This document shows positions 26,436 through 41,400 of a DNA stretch of 64,000 nt, piece by piece. The stretch spans positions 22,618,326 to 22,682,325 of the forward strand of contig CM055108.1 in the NCBI GenBank assembly GCA_029204225.1. Reading direction: 5' to 3'. The notes below the pieces were generated by a model. The model worked only from the letters and a program-made list of their open reading frames with translations. It was not told the DNA's origin and searched no databases. The position numbers were made by a program, and so were the translations under genes. How positions within the stretch are numbered: the stretch's first letter is position 1; each line of letters begins with the position of its first letter. Source of the stretch: Diphasiastrum complanatum. Its lineage: Eukaryota > Streptophyta > Lycopodiopsida > Lycopodiales > Lycopodiaceae.

Positions 26436-29400
26436 TGTCCATGACCAGTACATCTTTTTGGAGCTTTAGCATGTGTAACTCAAAACTAATTGTGGATCTG
26501 AAATTTCCAGCAAGTGTATTTACATTATAGAAGCTGAAATTCATGTTGCATGCTGGATCTTTCCATGATTTAGGATTCTAGGCTATTTTGTGGCCAAAAT
26601 TAGCTTGTTTTTCATGCTTTTTGGCACAAAAATGATAGTAAGAACCAAAATCCAGCAAGTTCAGATCAATAAGATGGTTATGTAAATAGGATTGCATGTG
26701 TTAGAGAAAAACGTTCTTGCCATTAATTTCCAATTTGTCGTGGTGAAAAAACCTAGAAATGGCCAAAATCCATGATTTTTGCTTGTTTTTTCATGAAATT
26801 GGATGGTAGGAGGTTGTCTTTGGAAGCTGTCCTAGAAGTTAGAGCCAAGAATTCCAGCAATTGGGTTTGTAGGAAGTCTCATCACTTTTAGGCTTGGTTG
26901 AGTGTTTGAATGATTTTAGGCAGATTGGGCTTGAAAAAGTGCACCCTCCTACAGGTTTTTTGGCTGTTTTGAACTCACACGTGTGAATCCTAGGTGGCAG
27001 GCTGATGTGGCAAGTGTCTTGTTCACTAGGTCTCCCTCTGTACTGAGCTTTGGCGGTCCAAAAGAATGGTGGGGAGCGCCTTCTCTTCACCCTTTTTTCC
27101 CTCTATTTGTTGCAGATCTAAGGTAGCATCAGGGCGCACTGGAGGGCGTGAACTGGAGCGGATTTGGAGAGTTTCAATGTGCTTTTTTATCAGATTTTTC
27201 TTCTTATACTTGCAGGAAGCTGTTGAGCAAAAATCTACTGCTGTTTTTTGCAGTTTATTGCCTACATTAGGGCGCATTTATATTTGCTTAGCCTTACTTT
27301 GATTCCACAAATGCATAAGCGAGTATCTTTTACAGATTTACAACAAATAGATTTCTTTATGGCTGGAAAACAAGGTAGATGCTGCCTAAATTTTCCCAAA
27401 AGCTCAGATTTGCAGATTACCTTTCCTTAATCATAGGATAGGCATTCCTGTAACCCATACCATTCAAAGAATGGCCTTACTGGCTCACACTAACCTGCAA
27501 AACACTGTTAGTTTGCTGGAAAATATAGCATGAACCTGTAAATCCAAAAGAAACCACCATGCAAATCCTGTAAAAAGCCACCAACACTCACAGCAGGTGT
27601 TTAGTCCATTTTTGCATCTATTCTTGCTTTTCTCGCTGATTTTAAAGCAAAACCGGTTTCACAAAAAGCAAAAAACAGCAAACAAATCCCATAAACCATT
27701 GTTATGTAAAAACCAAAACACCGTAAAAACCATCACTACCTCTAATTGAAACCGTTGCTATTTGAAAAGTGCTCCTAATGAAGTAATCGGAAACTTAAGT
27801 GGATCCAGAAAATCGAACTTTACTTCCTAAACACAGATTTGAAGTGCCAAAAACCCGAATCGATTGTATACCTGGTAGAGCACTTACCACACAACCGATT
27901 GTACCTCAAAAAAGCGATTCTCTGGAAGAAGCATTCGAATTTTCACCACTTTTTGCTTACTCCACCAAACTTCTCATAAAATGTCGAGATTCCGTATCAC
28001 ACAACGGAAAAATCCCTACACAGTTCGAGATTTCTTCTTGAGCACAAATCAATGGCAAAATGTGCTTAGAATTGGCTCTGATACCAATGTAAAGTCCTCA
28101 ACCAAGGATCCTATTCTAAGCATGCCAATCACAAGCAACACAAGGGAAACGGATGGTGGACAAACCAACCCAACCAAACCTAGATCAAACGGATCTAGCC
28201 CCCAAGCTATGGATCAATCACCAAGAGGAATGAGGCATCACCCCAGCAACATACGGCTACCAGTCTCACAATCAAGGATACACTAGTGAGAGCCCAATAG
28301 GTATACTTATACCCTCCAAGGCCCATGCACTACTAGTAGTGCACTATGAAACCTCACTGGACACCTCTGCAGCCTATCTGGGCCAAGTCATCTAGTTCCC
28401 CCAATGACTCACTGATAGACCCATACAAATCCACCATCATAAGTGTAGGCCTACAACCATTAATTATGACCTTATGCACATAAGAGCCCCAAACCCCTTA
28501 TAATCATAATTAACTTACGGGTTGTCGGTCTACTGATCTCTAGCATGGATACGTGTGATAGATCCTAACACCACAGTAGGGCAAACACTAACTGATCCAC
28601 CCAACCTTGCCTACTCCCTGATATAGAGTAAGCCCCTCCTAGCCCAGTGTGAGGACTGGCAGCATGCATCTGCCAAGTGTCGACCATGTGGCACTAACGT
28701 GGCCGACTGCACGTCGGGACCCAACTGGGGGCCCTGTCCTGCTGACAGGGTCGCTAGACTGTGTTAGGCCTGCCATGGCTATGGACCGTGTTGGGGCACA
28801 CTACTCACACTGTCTTGCCCTGTTGGTCATGTATGCTACTGGACACGAACCTGACTGTGGTATCTGACCTTCTGTGTTCTCTAGGGTTCGGCACTGGTCA
28901 CGTGCTTGTAACACTCCCTCCCCCTTAAAAACTGTCTTGGTCCTCTAAGACAAAGTCTGCGCTGCCTCTTTCCTAAGTGGCACTCTCAACAGGCTGATCA
29001 TTCCACTTGACCAGATATTCTCGGTATAGAGTATGACGAGTCTGCGTCTCTCTACTATCAAGAATCTCCTCTGGTTCACGTGGAAGTTGCTAAGGATCCA
29101 ATGGGAGAACTAGAACACTTTCCCCTACCAGATTTTCTGATCTGGCCAAGGCTTTTCGTAACTGACTTACATGAAAGGCTGGAAAAACCTTACTCCTGTG
29201 TGGGAGTTCTAGTTCATAGGTGACCTCGCCTAGTCTCCTACTAATGGTAAAGGGACCACAATACCTAGGAGGCAACTTAGCACACACTCCTGATTTGAGG
29301 GTTTTAGAGTCAACTAGGACTCTCAAGTAGACTTTCTCACCAGCAAAGAAATGCACATCCCGTCTGTGTGAATCTGCATAATGCCTAACTTGATCCTGGG

Positions 29401-32400
29401 ACTGCCTAATGCAACGCTTAGCATGTTCTATTATCTGATTTAGGTCCTCTAAAAGTTTTTGGCTGCTTCAACTTTACTCATCCTGAATGGAATACTTTTT
29501 CCATTTGAATCCTTGAGTCAACTGACCCTCAACCACTAGGGTTTGCTTGGGTAATACAGGCTCAGAATCCTCAACGTCATCTGACGTGTACTCGGACTCA
29601 TCATCATTCTCAACAGAAGCTGCCGTATTCTTGGATGAACTGGCACCAGCCCTGGGAACTGGTTCTGAAGTCTGTAATTGTCTGCTCTGAACTGAGTTCC
29701 AGATAGTAGAGAAGAATGCAACATGCTGGCATTTCCCTCTCAAGGACTCGAGTAACTCATTACGAATCTGAGTAAAACTCATCTCGTTTATCATAGGCAT
29801 TCTACTACGAGCGTCTGCTACTGTATTGAATTTCCCCCGTCTATATCTGATAGACATATCAAACTCTTGCATCAACTCTGCCCAACGAGCTTTCCGACCT
29901 CTAAGCTCAGGTTGATTGCAAAGGTATCTAAGACTTTCATGGTTTGTCAGGACCTCAAAGTTGGCACCATACAAATAATGCCTCCAAGTCTTACGGGCAT
30001 GGACTATAGAAAAGAGTTCCTTTTCATAGGCACTGTACCTAGGATGAGCTGGCTCGAGTTTTTTACTCTCGAACGCAACTGGTCGTCGACCCTGAGTTAG
30101 TACAATACCAACTGCAAAGTCGCTAGCATCTGTTTCGACCACAAATGGCTGATTGGGGTCGACGACTTTTAAAACTGGTGCTGTAGCTAAGGCTGTTTTG
30201 AGAGCATCAAAGCTCTCCTGCTGGGGTCAACGACTTTTAAAACTAGTGCTGTAGCTAAGGTTGTTTTGAGAGCATCAAAGCTCTCCTGCTGTGCGGACTC
30301 CCAAATGAACTCCTTTCCCTTCCCCTTAAGAAGATTTGTCATGGGAATCGCTATCTGAGCATATTCCTTGACAAATCGTCTGTAATATCCCGCCAAACCA
30401 AGAAAAATCTGAAGCTCCAAAATATTCTGAGGTCTCAGCCAACTGAGTATGGCTTTAACCTTATTCGGGTCCATCTTAATCCCATCTGCCGAGATAATGT
30501 GACCCAAATATGCTCATTCAACGAAGAATTCACACTTGGATTCTTTAGCATAAAGCTTATGCTTTCTGAGCAGTCGAAACACCTTTCTGAGTATTTTAGA
30601 TGCTCCTTCCTTGTTTTGCTGTAGACGAGGATGTCACCTACCTATCTTCTGATAGCTTACTCTACTGCTGCTACTAAACTCCCAAAGATGGAGATGGCTC
30701 TGATACCAGTGTAATAGATCCTAACACCACAGTAGGGCAAACAATGACTGATCCACCCAACCTTGCCTACTCCCTGATATAGAGTAAGCCCCTCCTAGCC
30801 CAGTGTGAGGACTGGTAGCATGCATCTGCCAAGTGTCGGCCACTTGGCACTGATGTGGCCGACTGCACGTCGGGACCCAACTGGGGGCCCTGTCCTGCTG
30901 ACAGGGTCCCTAGACTGTGTTAGGCCCGCCATGGCTATGGACCGTGCTGGGGCACACTACTCACACTGTCTTGCCCTGTTGGTCGTGTATCTTGGACACG
31001 ACCCTGACTGTGGTATCTGACCTTCTATGTTCTCTAGGGTTCGGCACTGGTCACGTGCTCGTAACAATACGCTACCCGAGACCAGTCATGGTGGCATGAC
31101 AAGAATTAGACAGGTTCTATTGGTACATGCAGAGATCAAACTGGTGTTATCTGAGGGAGGTCAGATCAAATTCAAGTTAGATAGGTTCTATCTGGGACAG
31201 GCAACAATCAGACGGGCAAATCTGAAGTAGGTGGTATCTGGAACAGGCTGCAACCAGATAAACAAGATCCGAACAGGTGTTATTCAGACAGGCAACAATT
31301 AAGGGCAGTAGTATCTGGACAGGTGGTATCCAGGGAAGGTGACAATCAATAGATTGTTGCATGCAATCACATTTCGTAGAAATCCTATCATTTTTGTACA
31401 ACAAAGATGGGAAGTCTACATGAATCTGTTTTACTGGAGTCAAGCAAGTTAGATGGATCTAACTACAACTTGTGGAAGTTCAAACTTCAGAATATACTTC
31501 AGGAGCTCGGTTTCTTTACCACGAATCAAGGCAAGAAGAAAGGAGGCAAAAAGGATCAGAAGTAGGAGGGCAAAGACAATTCGGAAAAAGGAGATAGTTC
31601 GAAGTCCAATCCAAAGAGAAATGGGAATTGTAACTTTTGTGGTAAATATGGTCATTTTGCGTTTGAGTCCAGGAAAAAGAAGGCAATCTAGGACAAGAAG
31701 AAGCAGTCAGGCAACTTCATTGAAGACGAAGACAAAAGTGAAGCTGTGGGATGCTATGAGTTATTCTTAGCTTCAACATCAGAGAACTCTAATGATTGTT
31801 GGTACATTGATTTTGGAGCAACACAACATATGACACCACATCGTGAGTGGTTTACACAGTTTGACGACACTGGTGTAAATGCACATGTCAAGCTTGGAGA
31901 CAATTCTTCTTACGGTGTCAAAGGTTAAGGTACAGTGAGAGTACATTTACCTTCAGGGGATATAGGAGAAATTAAGAATGTTCTCTATGTTCCAAGTTTA
32001 AAGAAGAGTTTACTTTCAGTTTCTGCTATCACTAAACAGAACATGAAAGTTGAGTTTGATGATCAAAAGTGTTTTATCAAAGACAAAAACAAAGGTTACA
32101 AAGTTGTGGTCACAGGATCTTTGGAAGGTCGACTTTAGCATCATCATATGCAGTTTCCTAAGGATGGAGCATATAGAGCCAAGGAGATCTTGGAGCTTGT
32201 TCATATAGACTTATGTCGTCCCATGCAGACTGAGTCTATAGGGGGAGCATCCTACTTCATGGTATTTGTGGATGATTTTTCCAGGAAAGTATGGATATAC
32301 TTGCTTAAGGATAAGAGTCAAGCTTGTAAGTTCTATACTCAGTTTAAATCACTTGTTGAGAAGTAGACATGAAAGCAAATCAAGATTCTACGTTTAGATA

Positions 32401-35400
32401 AGGGAGGTGAGTTCATATCTATAGAGTTCCAAGAATTCTGCAAAGAACATGGAATCAAGAGACAATTTGCTTTGAATGATACACCACAACATAATGGAGT
32501 AGCCAAGAGAAAGAACAAGTCTATTGTGGAGAGTGCTCGAAGCATGCTACGAGGTAAGAACCTCAAGAATCATTTGTGGGGTGAAGCAGGGTTAGTACAA
32601 CAGTTTACTTACTTAACAGAAGTCCTACAAAAGCTGTTCTCAATCGAACTCCAAAATAAGCTTTCACATGTATAAAACCTAAAGTGGATCATCTACGAGT
32701 TTTTGGTTGCATTGCATATGCTCATATTCCTAAAGATAATCGTCAAAAACTTGATTCAAAGGCAATCAAGTGTTTATTCCTGAGTTATGATGAGGAAGAG
32801 AAGGCATATCGCCTTTATAATCTTACCAGTAAGAAGGTGATTATGAGCAGGGATGTTGTGTTTGAAGAAAGTGAGTCTTCTAACCTAAAAGTTCATGAGG
32901 AGGATGGATTTTCTCCTACATCAAAAATTCCTGTTATAGATGATGTTCTGGAAGATAAAGGTCCATGTGATACAACTTCTACACAAATTGTACCAAGGGT
33001 AAGTACACAGGTGGATCTTGGTAAACGGAAGGAAAGGTCAAGAGTATTTGATACATATTCTCCTTCTACATCACCTACAAAGAAGTTACCAAGATGGTAT
33101 TTTGAGACTATACATGATAGTCAAATTTTGGATGAGGGAGAATCGAGTCAACAAGGAGCTAAGAGATTGACACGGTCCAGTGGACACTATCATGAAGATG
33201 GTGAAGAAACGCATTATGTGTTTATGGCTTTAGTATTGGATTCTGAGATCCTTATGCTGCAAAGGAACAAGTTTGGAAGACTGCTATGGATGAGGAGTAC
33301 AGTTCTATTATGAAAAACAAGACATGGGATCTTGTTGTACTTCTAGCAGGTTGCAAGTGGATTTATTAAACCAAGTTTAAGTCTGACCTCTATGTTAGTT
33401 CTTTTATGGTAGTTTGTTGCCATTCCTGATTTTTTCTATGGTAGTTTGCTTGTCCTTAACCCTTTGGTCATTCTCAATCATACTATAAATTTGGATTGAG
33501 CAATAATTGTGATATTACAAGAAGCTTGCTCAATGGCTTCTAGAAAGCTCCTTCATAACTCGTTAACATGTATGATTGTAAACAATACACCACCATGCAT
33601 CATCAATGATCACTCAGCATTGATACTAGGTAGTTTAATCAACAATTTAATGTTTTCAATTTTTTGACAGCCTGTATGTGTTGTTTATTTCCAGCCGAAA
33701 CATACATAAAAAATGGATAGGAAAGTGCTATGATACAATGTTATGAACTCAGTAACAAATATTGGCATCAGATGAAGTATAAAGTTAGTAAAAAACCTCC
33801 ACAAAGCATTCTCCAATTAAGGAACTTAATGAACATCAATGGCTGCTGCTAGCTCAAGCAAATCTTTAAGATCTCCAAAAAACATAGAACTCCCATACAA
33901 TAAGCCTAGAACACCAAACTCATAGTCCACGAATGGTAGTCGCTGCTGTTATTTATATTGAATTAGCAAACATCTAGAAGGTTTCAACTGCGACCTCCTG
34001 AAGGGCACCCAATTGAGGCAAATTCGCGACCTCCTGAAGGGGGCCCAATTTAGGGCATAACAATCTTATCCATTTGAAATGGTCTTATGCAAACTCCTAG
34101 CCGGATAAGTGCTTTGATACTCGGACCATCAAAACATCACAAACTCAACAATGATAAAGAGGATAATGCCAATACATTCATTACGCAGTAAAGAACAATC
34201 ATAATCTGTGATAACAATTATCCCCACAAGAATCTGCTGAGACTAAACTGAGTAAAATAATCCAGTGAACTGATTGATGCTAACTGGAGCTACTTGTGAC
34301 TGACTGCAAGCGAAGCAGCTGATCAATCATCCAACCGTTGATAATTAGGCCGCAAGGCCTATTTCAATTGTGAACATCCATGAGTTATATCTAGAGCCTG
34401 CAGGTTAGGAGTCCAGCCAACCATATGACTCATAGAAGTCTTTAGTACATGCAAAACACTAAATGAGGGACCCAAGGCACCAAATTTTATTGTAACTAGT
34501 ACCATAGTCCATATATATGCCCTATATCATATTGTTTGGCCTATAACTAGTCACACATGAATGTTTCATGAGACTTAGCAAGCTTAAAACGGCACAGCTT
34601 ATTGCTAAAATAAGCAGCTTAAAGTTCCAAACAAAGAAGTCAACAATGTTTTCCTCTTCAACCTCTTAACTGCTTATTATGCTTTTTGTCATAAAATTAG
34701 AAACTGACCTTTATTTAAAAAGACTATAATTGCAAATTCAGGCAAACAAGACTCTTAGAAAGTAAGTGTGCAAAACTGGAAATATCTACTTCCATCAACC
34801 ATTATTAATAAGTCTTCAATCGTTCTTGAATACCTTTAATGAGTGAATCTTATTCCTTTCAATAGATAGCTGTGTGAGTGATTTCATCCCACTAAAACAC
34901 ACACACGACGTAAGGTGATTTTTGCTGATGTCAAGCTTCCAAAGCATTTGGAACTGAGGTAACCAATTAGCCTGCATAACGAATAATAAAAGGTGAATCA
35001 CTGGAAGAATTTCATTTTTTCTACTAGTCTTCTTCAAGTATGAGAGGATAACATGAAAACAATAAACTACCTGTAACTTACAACCACATAAGTACTATAA
35101 TAGGAAAAAACTTCCGATTGACAACAGGTGCGATTTAGTTAAGACTGTTATTTTTGGCTGCTTGTTAAGTGTAACATTGGTTGAAGCCACTAATCACTGA
35201 GTTTGGAGAATTATTCAAAGATAAGTCGTCGATGTTTTTGATTCTTGAGTGGGAAGATAGACCTCTCTGATATGATTATCATCAAGAAGGAGCTCTTCTA
35301 GCAGCGTACAGCTCTCTAAGCCTTCTATTACTGATATTTCATTGGCTGACAGGTACAGACATCGTAAACTACGTAATCTTCCAACTCCCTTCATCTCTTT

Positions 35401-38400
35401 GAGTTGTTGAGATTCAAGGTGTAGTTCTTCCAAGCCATCAAGCCAATTCTCATCTTCCCAAAAAGTTTGTGATCCAAAACTTTGCCGTTTGTTGTTTTTG
35501 CTCCATATTTCATTCTTCACGTCCTTGGTAAGTTGCATTTCCAGAGGCAAAATGCTTTCAACTTTGAATTCTTTTGCAGCTAGTGCATTCGTGGGTGTTG
35601 AACCAAAATCACAAGGGATCAGGGAAGTTAAATTAGGTGATATGGCATGGCTTTTCAATGAGGAATTATGCATCATCATCAAATCCATCATCCTAACCAT
35701 CTTTATGGCCTCCACACGTTCTTCTGAAAGGCTTCATAAATCAGTGTACCAGTAAGCAAACTACCCTTGGAGCATAGTCTAACAGTCCTGAGATTGTCAA
35801 GACAGACATTAGAATTGATTTTGCTTTCAGTTTCATATATGAAGCATCTTAATTGGTTGCAATGACAGGAGTACATTATATTCTCATCGCAGCACAAAAT
35901 CTATCAACAGCACAAGAAACCTTCATAAGAACAATCCTTCACAGTGATGTTTCATAATGTGCGTACCTCAAAACCATAAGCAACGGTGGATCTAAAAGAG
36001 ATGTCCATCACAATTGAGCATAAAGCACTATTATTCTCTTGAGTATTTGCTATGACTCATACACCAGGATAGAGATTGTATACAAATAATCTTAAATTTG
36101 AAATCAGCAAGCTAGCACACTGACTTCATTGGAAAGAAGTGTAAGAGGATGGCCTTGGGATTATCCATTTATCTACAACTAATCTAGAATGCAAACAGAA
36201 CGTCAGCCTCAGTCAGAAGCATCAATCTTTCTAAGCTATTTAATGTAGTAAACAGTCTTCTATTAAATTAGAGATACTTAAGAATGGACACCAAGTTACA
36301 AGCTTGAGCGGGCTAGTGAAAGTATGCAGCCAATCGGCAGCTTGAAAGTCATTGGTTCACAGCAGTGAAATTTTAAATGCTTCAAAGCAGCTCATAGAAC
36401 GTCTACAAATTGTCGGTGATGCATCTCTGTAGAATATCTAACTCATTATTTGAAGTGCCCGTCCAGCGCTTGCAGAAACATTCACATAGTGAACAATCAT
36501 GGTTGTTCTATTTCCCAACAAACACATCTAGAGATTATTTTACATCATGATGGACACTGGACAAAAATTTTGGACTAAAATTAAGGGCTTAACAAGCGGA
36601 CTGATTTACCATGCAACACTATACACCAGATAACACCCACCCAATTCACAGAAAATGAGAACCTTTACCACCATATGTTTTCTAGTCAGATCTATGAAGA
36701 ATAGTTAGTTCACTTACCAATTTTTAGTAGTGTGCAAAATTTAACTTTCTTTAGTAAGGTTATAGGAAAAACGTGAATCAACGATGACGTTTATACATAC
36801 TTGATTGCTTTAGAAGACTGATTGAGAGTATTCAACTTGTTAATAGCTGAAATTTATGTCCACAAGTTATTCCAGTAATTTTGATGAGGTTAGGAAGGCA
36901 ACAATAAATCAGTTGTGCCACAGAAAACATATACTCAGAAAGGTACATTTGTTTAAACTTAGTCATTGAATTAGCTTCTAAAAATCAAACACTGCCGAAG
37001 AAATCATGTAATTTTTTCTGTAAAACTTTGGACAGAAAAAAAGATTTGTACGATGACATCTATTAAATGAACCTAATCTTTTATATGAACCTCATCATGA
37101 AACTTTCCATCAAACTATATTATGAGTAGTTCTCGTTGACTTGAGTCTTACACCTTTCAAATACCTCTGTAACGCCCCAATTGTGCATCCAACATATTAC
37201 AATGTATATAGAAGCAGACATTCATGCAATTAACAAGATTCAATATTTAATATGATTCAATGTACACGTATTACCTTCATTTATGCTATTGATTATCAAA
37301 TATGAAAGAATTTTTTACTTTTTATTTTTATGGCCTGGATGGTTTACTAATTGCATAAGCATCTTTGTCTTTAATATTTACATTATATTGTGAATTACAA
37401 CCTAGATAATAAAAAAAAAATATAAAGCATAAAGCTTCAAAGTTTTGAAGCTTGTGGACTCCTACATGTCCCTTGAGAGCATAGTTAGGATTTGAGCCTG
37501 GGCCAATGAACAATCTTATCTAGCTCCGCAACAATGAGGGATACTTTTAAACTTAAATTTTAAGACCAACATTCATTAGTTACATATTAAATCTATCAGA
37601 ACTTAGAAAAGAGATTTGATAATTAATATTACTGATTTAAATTAGATGATATCATTATATAAAATCAGATACAAGGTCTCACATGTGGCATGCATGTGAT
37701 CCTAAACTATAGATTAATCAAAAAGTGAACTATGTAGTCTAAAATATGAATCCAGTCCACATCGCCTTGATATATGAACATTACAAAATGTAAAGCATCA
37801 CACAACAATACAAAGAAGTTGATGATCACAAAATAAGATCACATCACAATTAACTAGAAGCCAAGCATAAGTGGATCACAAACCCTTGTTGTATGAGTCT
37901 CCTACAAAGAACTCAAGGATATCAAAACAACAATCAAACTCATATGAGTTAACCTATTTGTAATGCTTTCACACTCCTTAAGGAAGAAAGGAAACCTTTC
38001 AAGAAAATACTAAATAGTTATATGAGTCCTGCACCCTACGGTCATTATGGCTTGTACTACTTCATGTTATCGAAATGCAAAGAACTTAATGAATCAAATA
38101 ACAATCAGATAGGGCATCCAATAATAAGGCCCTAAGACCAAAGTTGTACCATATTTCCATAACGCTCTCACACTCACAATACATTGTCCTCAATGTTGGC
38201 AACATGTAGAGAGATGCATTTGCTACAAAATAAAGGTAAAAAGGTGATGTAGACATCGCAAATAATGAAGACTGCAAAAGTATGTATGCTAAAGAGGCTA
38301 CAGACAAATGTTGATGTCTATAGAAGACCACAAAAATGGATATGCTAATTGATTAGTAGCAAAACTATTAATGCTCAAACTAAAAGTCTACAACATGAAA

Positions 38401-41400
38401 ATCGAAGCTACATAATCAGAATATTGAGAAAGCTACACATTCAAGTTGTACGAATGGACCAAGAATGCCAAAAATCTCGGAAACCATAGATAAAGAGTGT
38501 GATAACAAGGATGGTGCAAACAATATTGACCATGCTAGCTATATTAAGGCAACATGAAATTTGAAACAATCGAAAAAGGACAAATTGCACTATTGGTGAT
38601 ACCCAAATGGTAAGATTGTTGATGCATGTGGACCATAATGCTATACCAATCTACTAGGACTACCAAAGGAGTTAATGTTATGAACACAATCACAGATATT
38701 GGTATCAAATGATAGACAATGGCTAAAGCCCTACAAGGAGTAGCTAAGCATATACCAAAGATCTCCCACAAAGAGTCCAAGCAATATCTGTTAGAATAGA
38801 AGGAATACAATAATCTACCTAATGATTGAATGATAGCCCTGTATGTAAGGGAAAGCTCTCAAGATCCTGCTTACAAGACAAAACAATAGAGAACACACTA
38901 TGGAGAAACCACCCAACCAAGTAGAAGCAACCAATCAATCTCTAGAAGCTTCACCCCCAAGCCAAGGAATAGGAAGCATGAGAGTAGAGAGGATTTGGCA
39001 ATGAATCACCAAAACAATGGAGTAGGGCGAGTTTGTCCTCCTCATATAGGCCTAAGACCCTCCTATGCATATAGTAATGCAAGGTCCCAACTCTCCCCTA
39101 TAGATAGATTCAATTGTTATTGATACTCTACACATGCATTGCTTGTCTCATTAATTACATTGCGGGTCCAGTATGACTAATGATCTTGATTCACTGGAGT
39201 ACCGGGTATCCAAGACTAGGAGTATACTGTATCCTATATTCTGGTCATGGCCATAACATTCTTCCCCCCTTGAACTGCTCCTGTCCTCATAAACGGAACC
39301 TAGGGAAATTCTTCTTTATGCTATCAACTCTCTCCCACGACTCATCATCCTCAGTCCGACCTTTCCATCGAATTAAGCACACAGAGATAGAACGATTCTC
39401 GATTGTTTATCTCTGGATTTGAGCACTTTCTCAGGTTCCAAAGGTCCACTAAACGATAAATCTTCCAGGTGGGATAGATCGTCATCAGATCCAACTGCAT
39501 CACCTTCATGTAAACTTAATTTCAATCGGCTCACATGAAAAATTGGATGTGCATTAGATTTTCCTTGCAGATCTAGTTCATAAGCTAAAGAACCAATTTT
39601 CCGTACAACCCTGAACAGTCCACAATATTGGGTAGACAGTTTATAATGCTTTTTGGTACGTGATGTTTTAGAACCTTTTGGAATCCTAAGATATACCCAG
39701 TCATTAACTTTAAAATCTCTGGGAGATCTCTTAAGATCGGCGTAGTGCTTAGCTCTATCCTGAGCACTTCGGATATTATCCTTAGCCACTTGCAACATTT
39801 CTTGCATATCATGCAGGAAATCATCAACTTTCTGGATCTTAACCGATTTTGTCTCCACATTAACTGGAGATCTAGGTTGAAAACCGTCCATAAGCATAAA
39901 AGGACTGTAACCTGTAGCAGAATGCTTTCTACTATTGTATGCAAACTCAATCAGAGGAATGTAATCTTCCCAATGAGATTGCCTGTGAGAAACATATGTC
40001 CTCAACATATCTTCCATAGTCTGATTAGTCCTTTCTATTTGGCCATCTGATTCAGGATGATCAGAAGAACTAAAACTAAGGGAAGTTTCCATTTTATAAA
40101 ATACTACTGACCAAAAGTGACCCGTGAACTTAGGATCTCTATTACTAACTATGTCACTCGGCAGTCCATACAACCGAAATAATCTTTCAACAAAGATCTG
40201 GGCTAAATCAGAAGCCATAATAGTTGACTTAACAGGTATAAAAGCAGCTAACTTAGTTAACCGACCCACAATAACCCAAATAGAATCATTTTGTTGTTGG
40301 GTCTTCGAAAGTCCAACTACAAAATGATCTAATTTTTCATTGCTTGTTCGTGATCTAAACTTACTGAGTTAAGAATTGCAGAGAATTCACAACTATTCAG
40401 ATACACATCAGAAACATCCAAAACTGGAATAGCAAGTACTGAAAAAACTTCATACTGTGAATAATCAAATGCTTCCATTGCATTAACTGTAGAAATCCCA
40501 TCAGATGGATGTACAAAATTACTGCCAAATAAAGTAACTACCTTACTACCCTCCTTGAAAGTGAGAACATGCTTCTCAAAATCAATAGTCAGAGAAGGTG
40601 ATTTGCTAAATAACCATTAATATCCAAAAATCAAATCAGTACGAGCTAGGTCTAAAACATGAAAACTAACTAATTCTCTATGTTCTTGTATCAAAACTGG
40701 GAGATTCGGCACTTTCATGTTCCAAGTCTCCAACTCCGCTCCTAAAGCTAGATAAATGTTGTATCTATGATTACTGGCTTCAGTTTCCAAGCTGAGTTTC
40801 TGCACAAGACAAGAATTAATGAAATTATGAGTAGAACCACTGTCTAATAAAATACTTACTTCTTGATCTTTGATTGTGCCAATTATACAGAAAAGTTCAT
40901 TAGGCAAGAAAGAAGCAGTACTAACAGAACATTCACACTCACAATCCGTCAGGTTAATTTCCAAAGTTTTACCTTTACCTCTAGGGATTTCGATCATCTA
41001 TGTCGCAGGTTTCCTTCTTTCTGGACAAAATTTCATCATATGCCCAGGCTTATTACAAATGAAACAACGATTCTCTTTCTTAGTCTTTATCCAGGACAGA
41101 GATTTCTTCATCTTCTTTTTCTTCGGTTTCTTGGGTTCCGATGTTAATTGAACGAATTCGTCAAAGTATTTTCCTGCTCGGTCTGGACCGCACTTCTTCC
41201 CCTTCTTGGTTTTCAAAGTGGTTGGAATTTGTTGAAGCTACTTCCGGGACGCCACCACTTTGGAATCATATGCTTTTGCAGTCCGAAAAGCATCCTCGAG
41301 GCATTGAAGCACATTCCTCCTGCATTTGTTTTGATAGTCGGCAGACAAACCTAGGACAAATTGCCATAAAGCCAACTTCGCATCGAATGATGACACTATT

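Larger units (their letters stand above)
28554..31066 (-). mobile_element. Nested gypsy retrotransposon, internally deleted
   Basis: LTRs of 360 bp (28554-28913) and 357 bp (30710-31066) and a perfect ATACG target duplication delimit the element. The internal 1.8 kb has a primer site, the end of RT, RNase H and the integrase C-terminus; gag, protease, most of RT and the integrase core are missing. The two LTRs are very alike (few differences visible), so this is the youngest-looking insertion in the window. Confidence 0.93.
28088..31101 (-). repeat. Gypsy 5' LTR split by a nested element
   Basis: 28088-28553 plus 31072-31101 together match the inverse of the LTR at 19962-20457. The two parts are separated by a later gypsy insertion with target duplication ATACG (28549-28553 and 31067-31071). 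The ends are TGTAAAG at the low and GCATGACA at the high coordinate. No 3' LTR of this element was found lower down. Confidence 0.88.
24100..34833 (-). other. 10.7-kb intron
   Basis: This intron lies between exons H and I. It contains anonymous retroelement-like sequence (24100-26370), a GA microsatellite, a gypsy leader, a nested gypsy pair and a plus-strand copia. Minus-strand CATTGAGGACAATG near 24655-24672, followed by a purine-rich stretch, resembles the 3' end of a gypsy internal region. A small inverted pair (about 25210-25235 and 25291-25316) was seen. 33396-34833 shows only a short duplicated phrase GCGACCTCCTGAAGGG (33988-34044). Confidence 0.55.

Noticed and set aside
26230-26544. 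Frames with Ser-Leu and Arg-Glu runs
   Set aside because: They are translations of the GA microsatellite.
28649-28867. 72-codon frame repeated at 30805-31020
   Set aside because: It lies inside the two LTRs of the nested gypsy; repetition reflects the LTR pair, not a gene.
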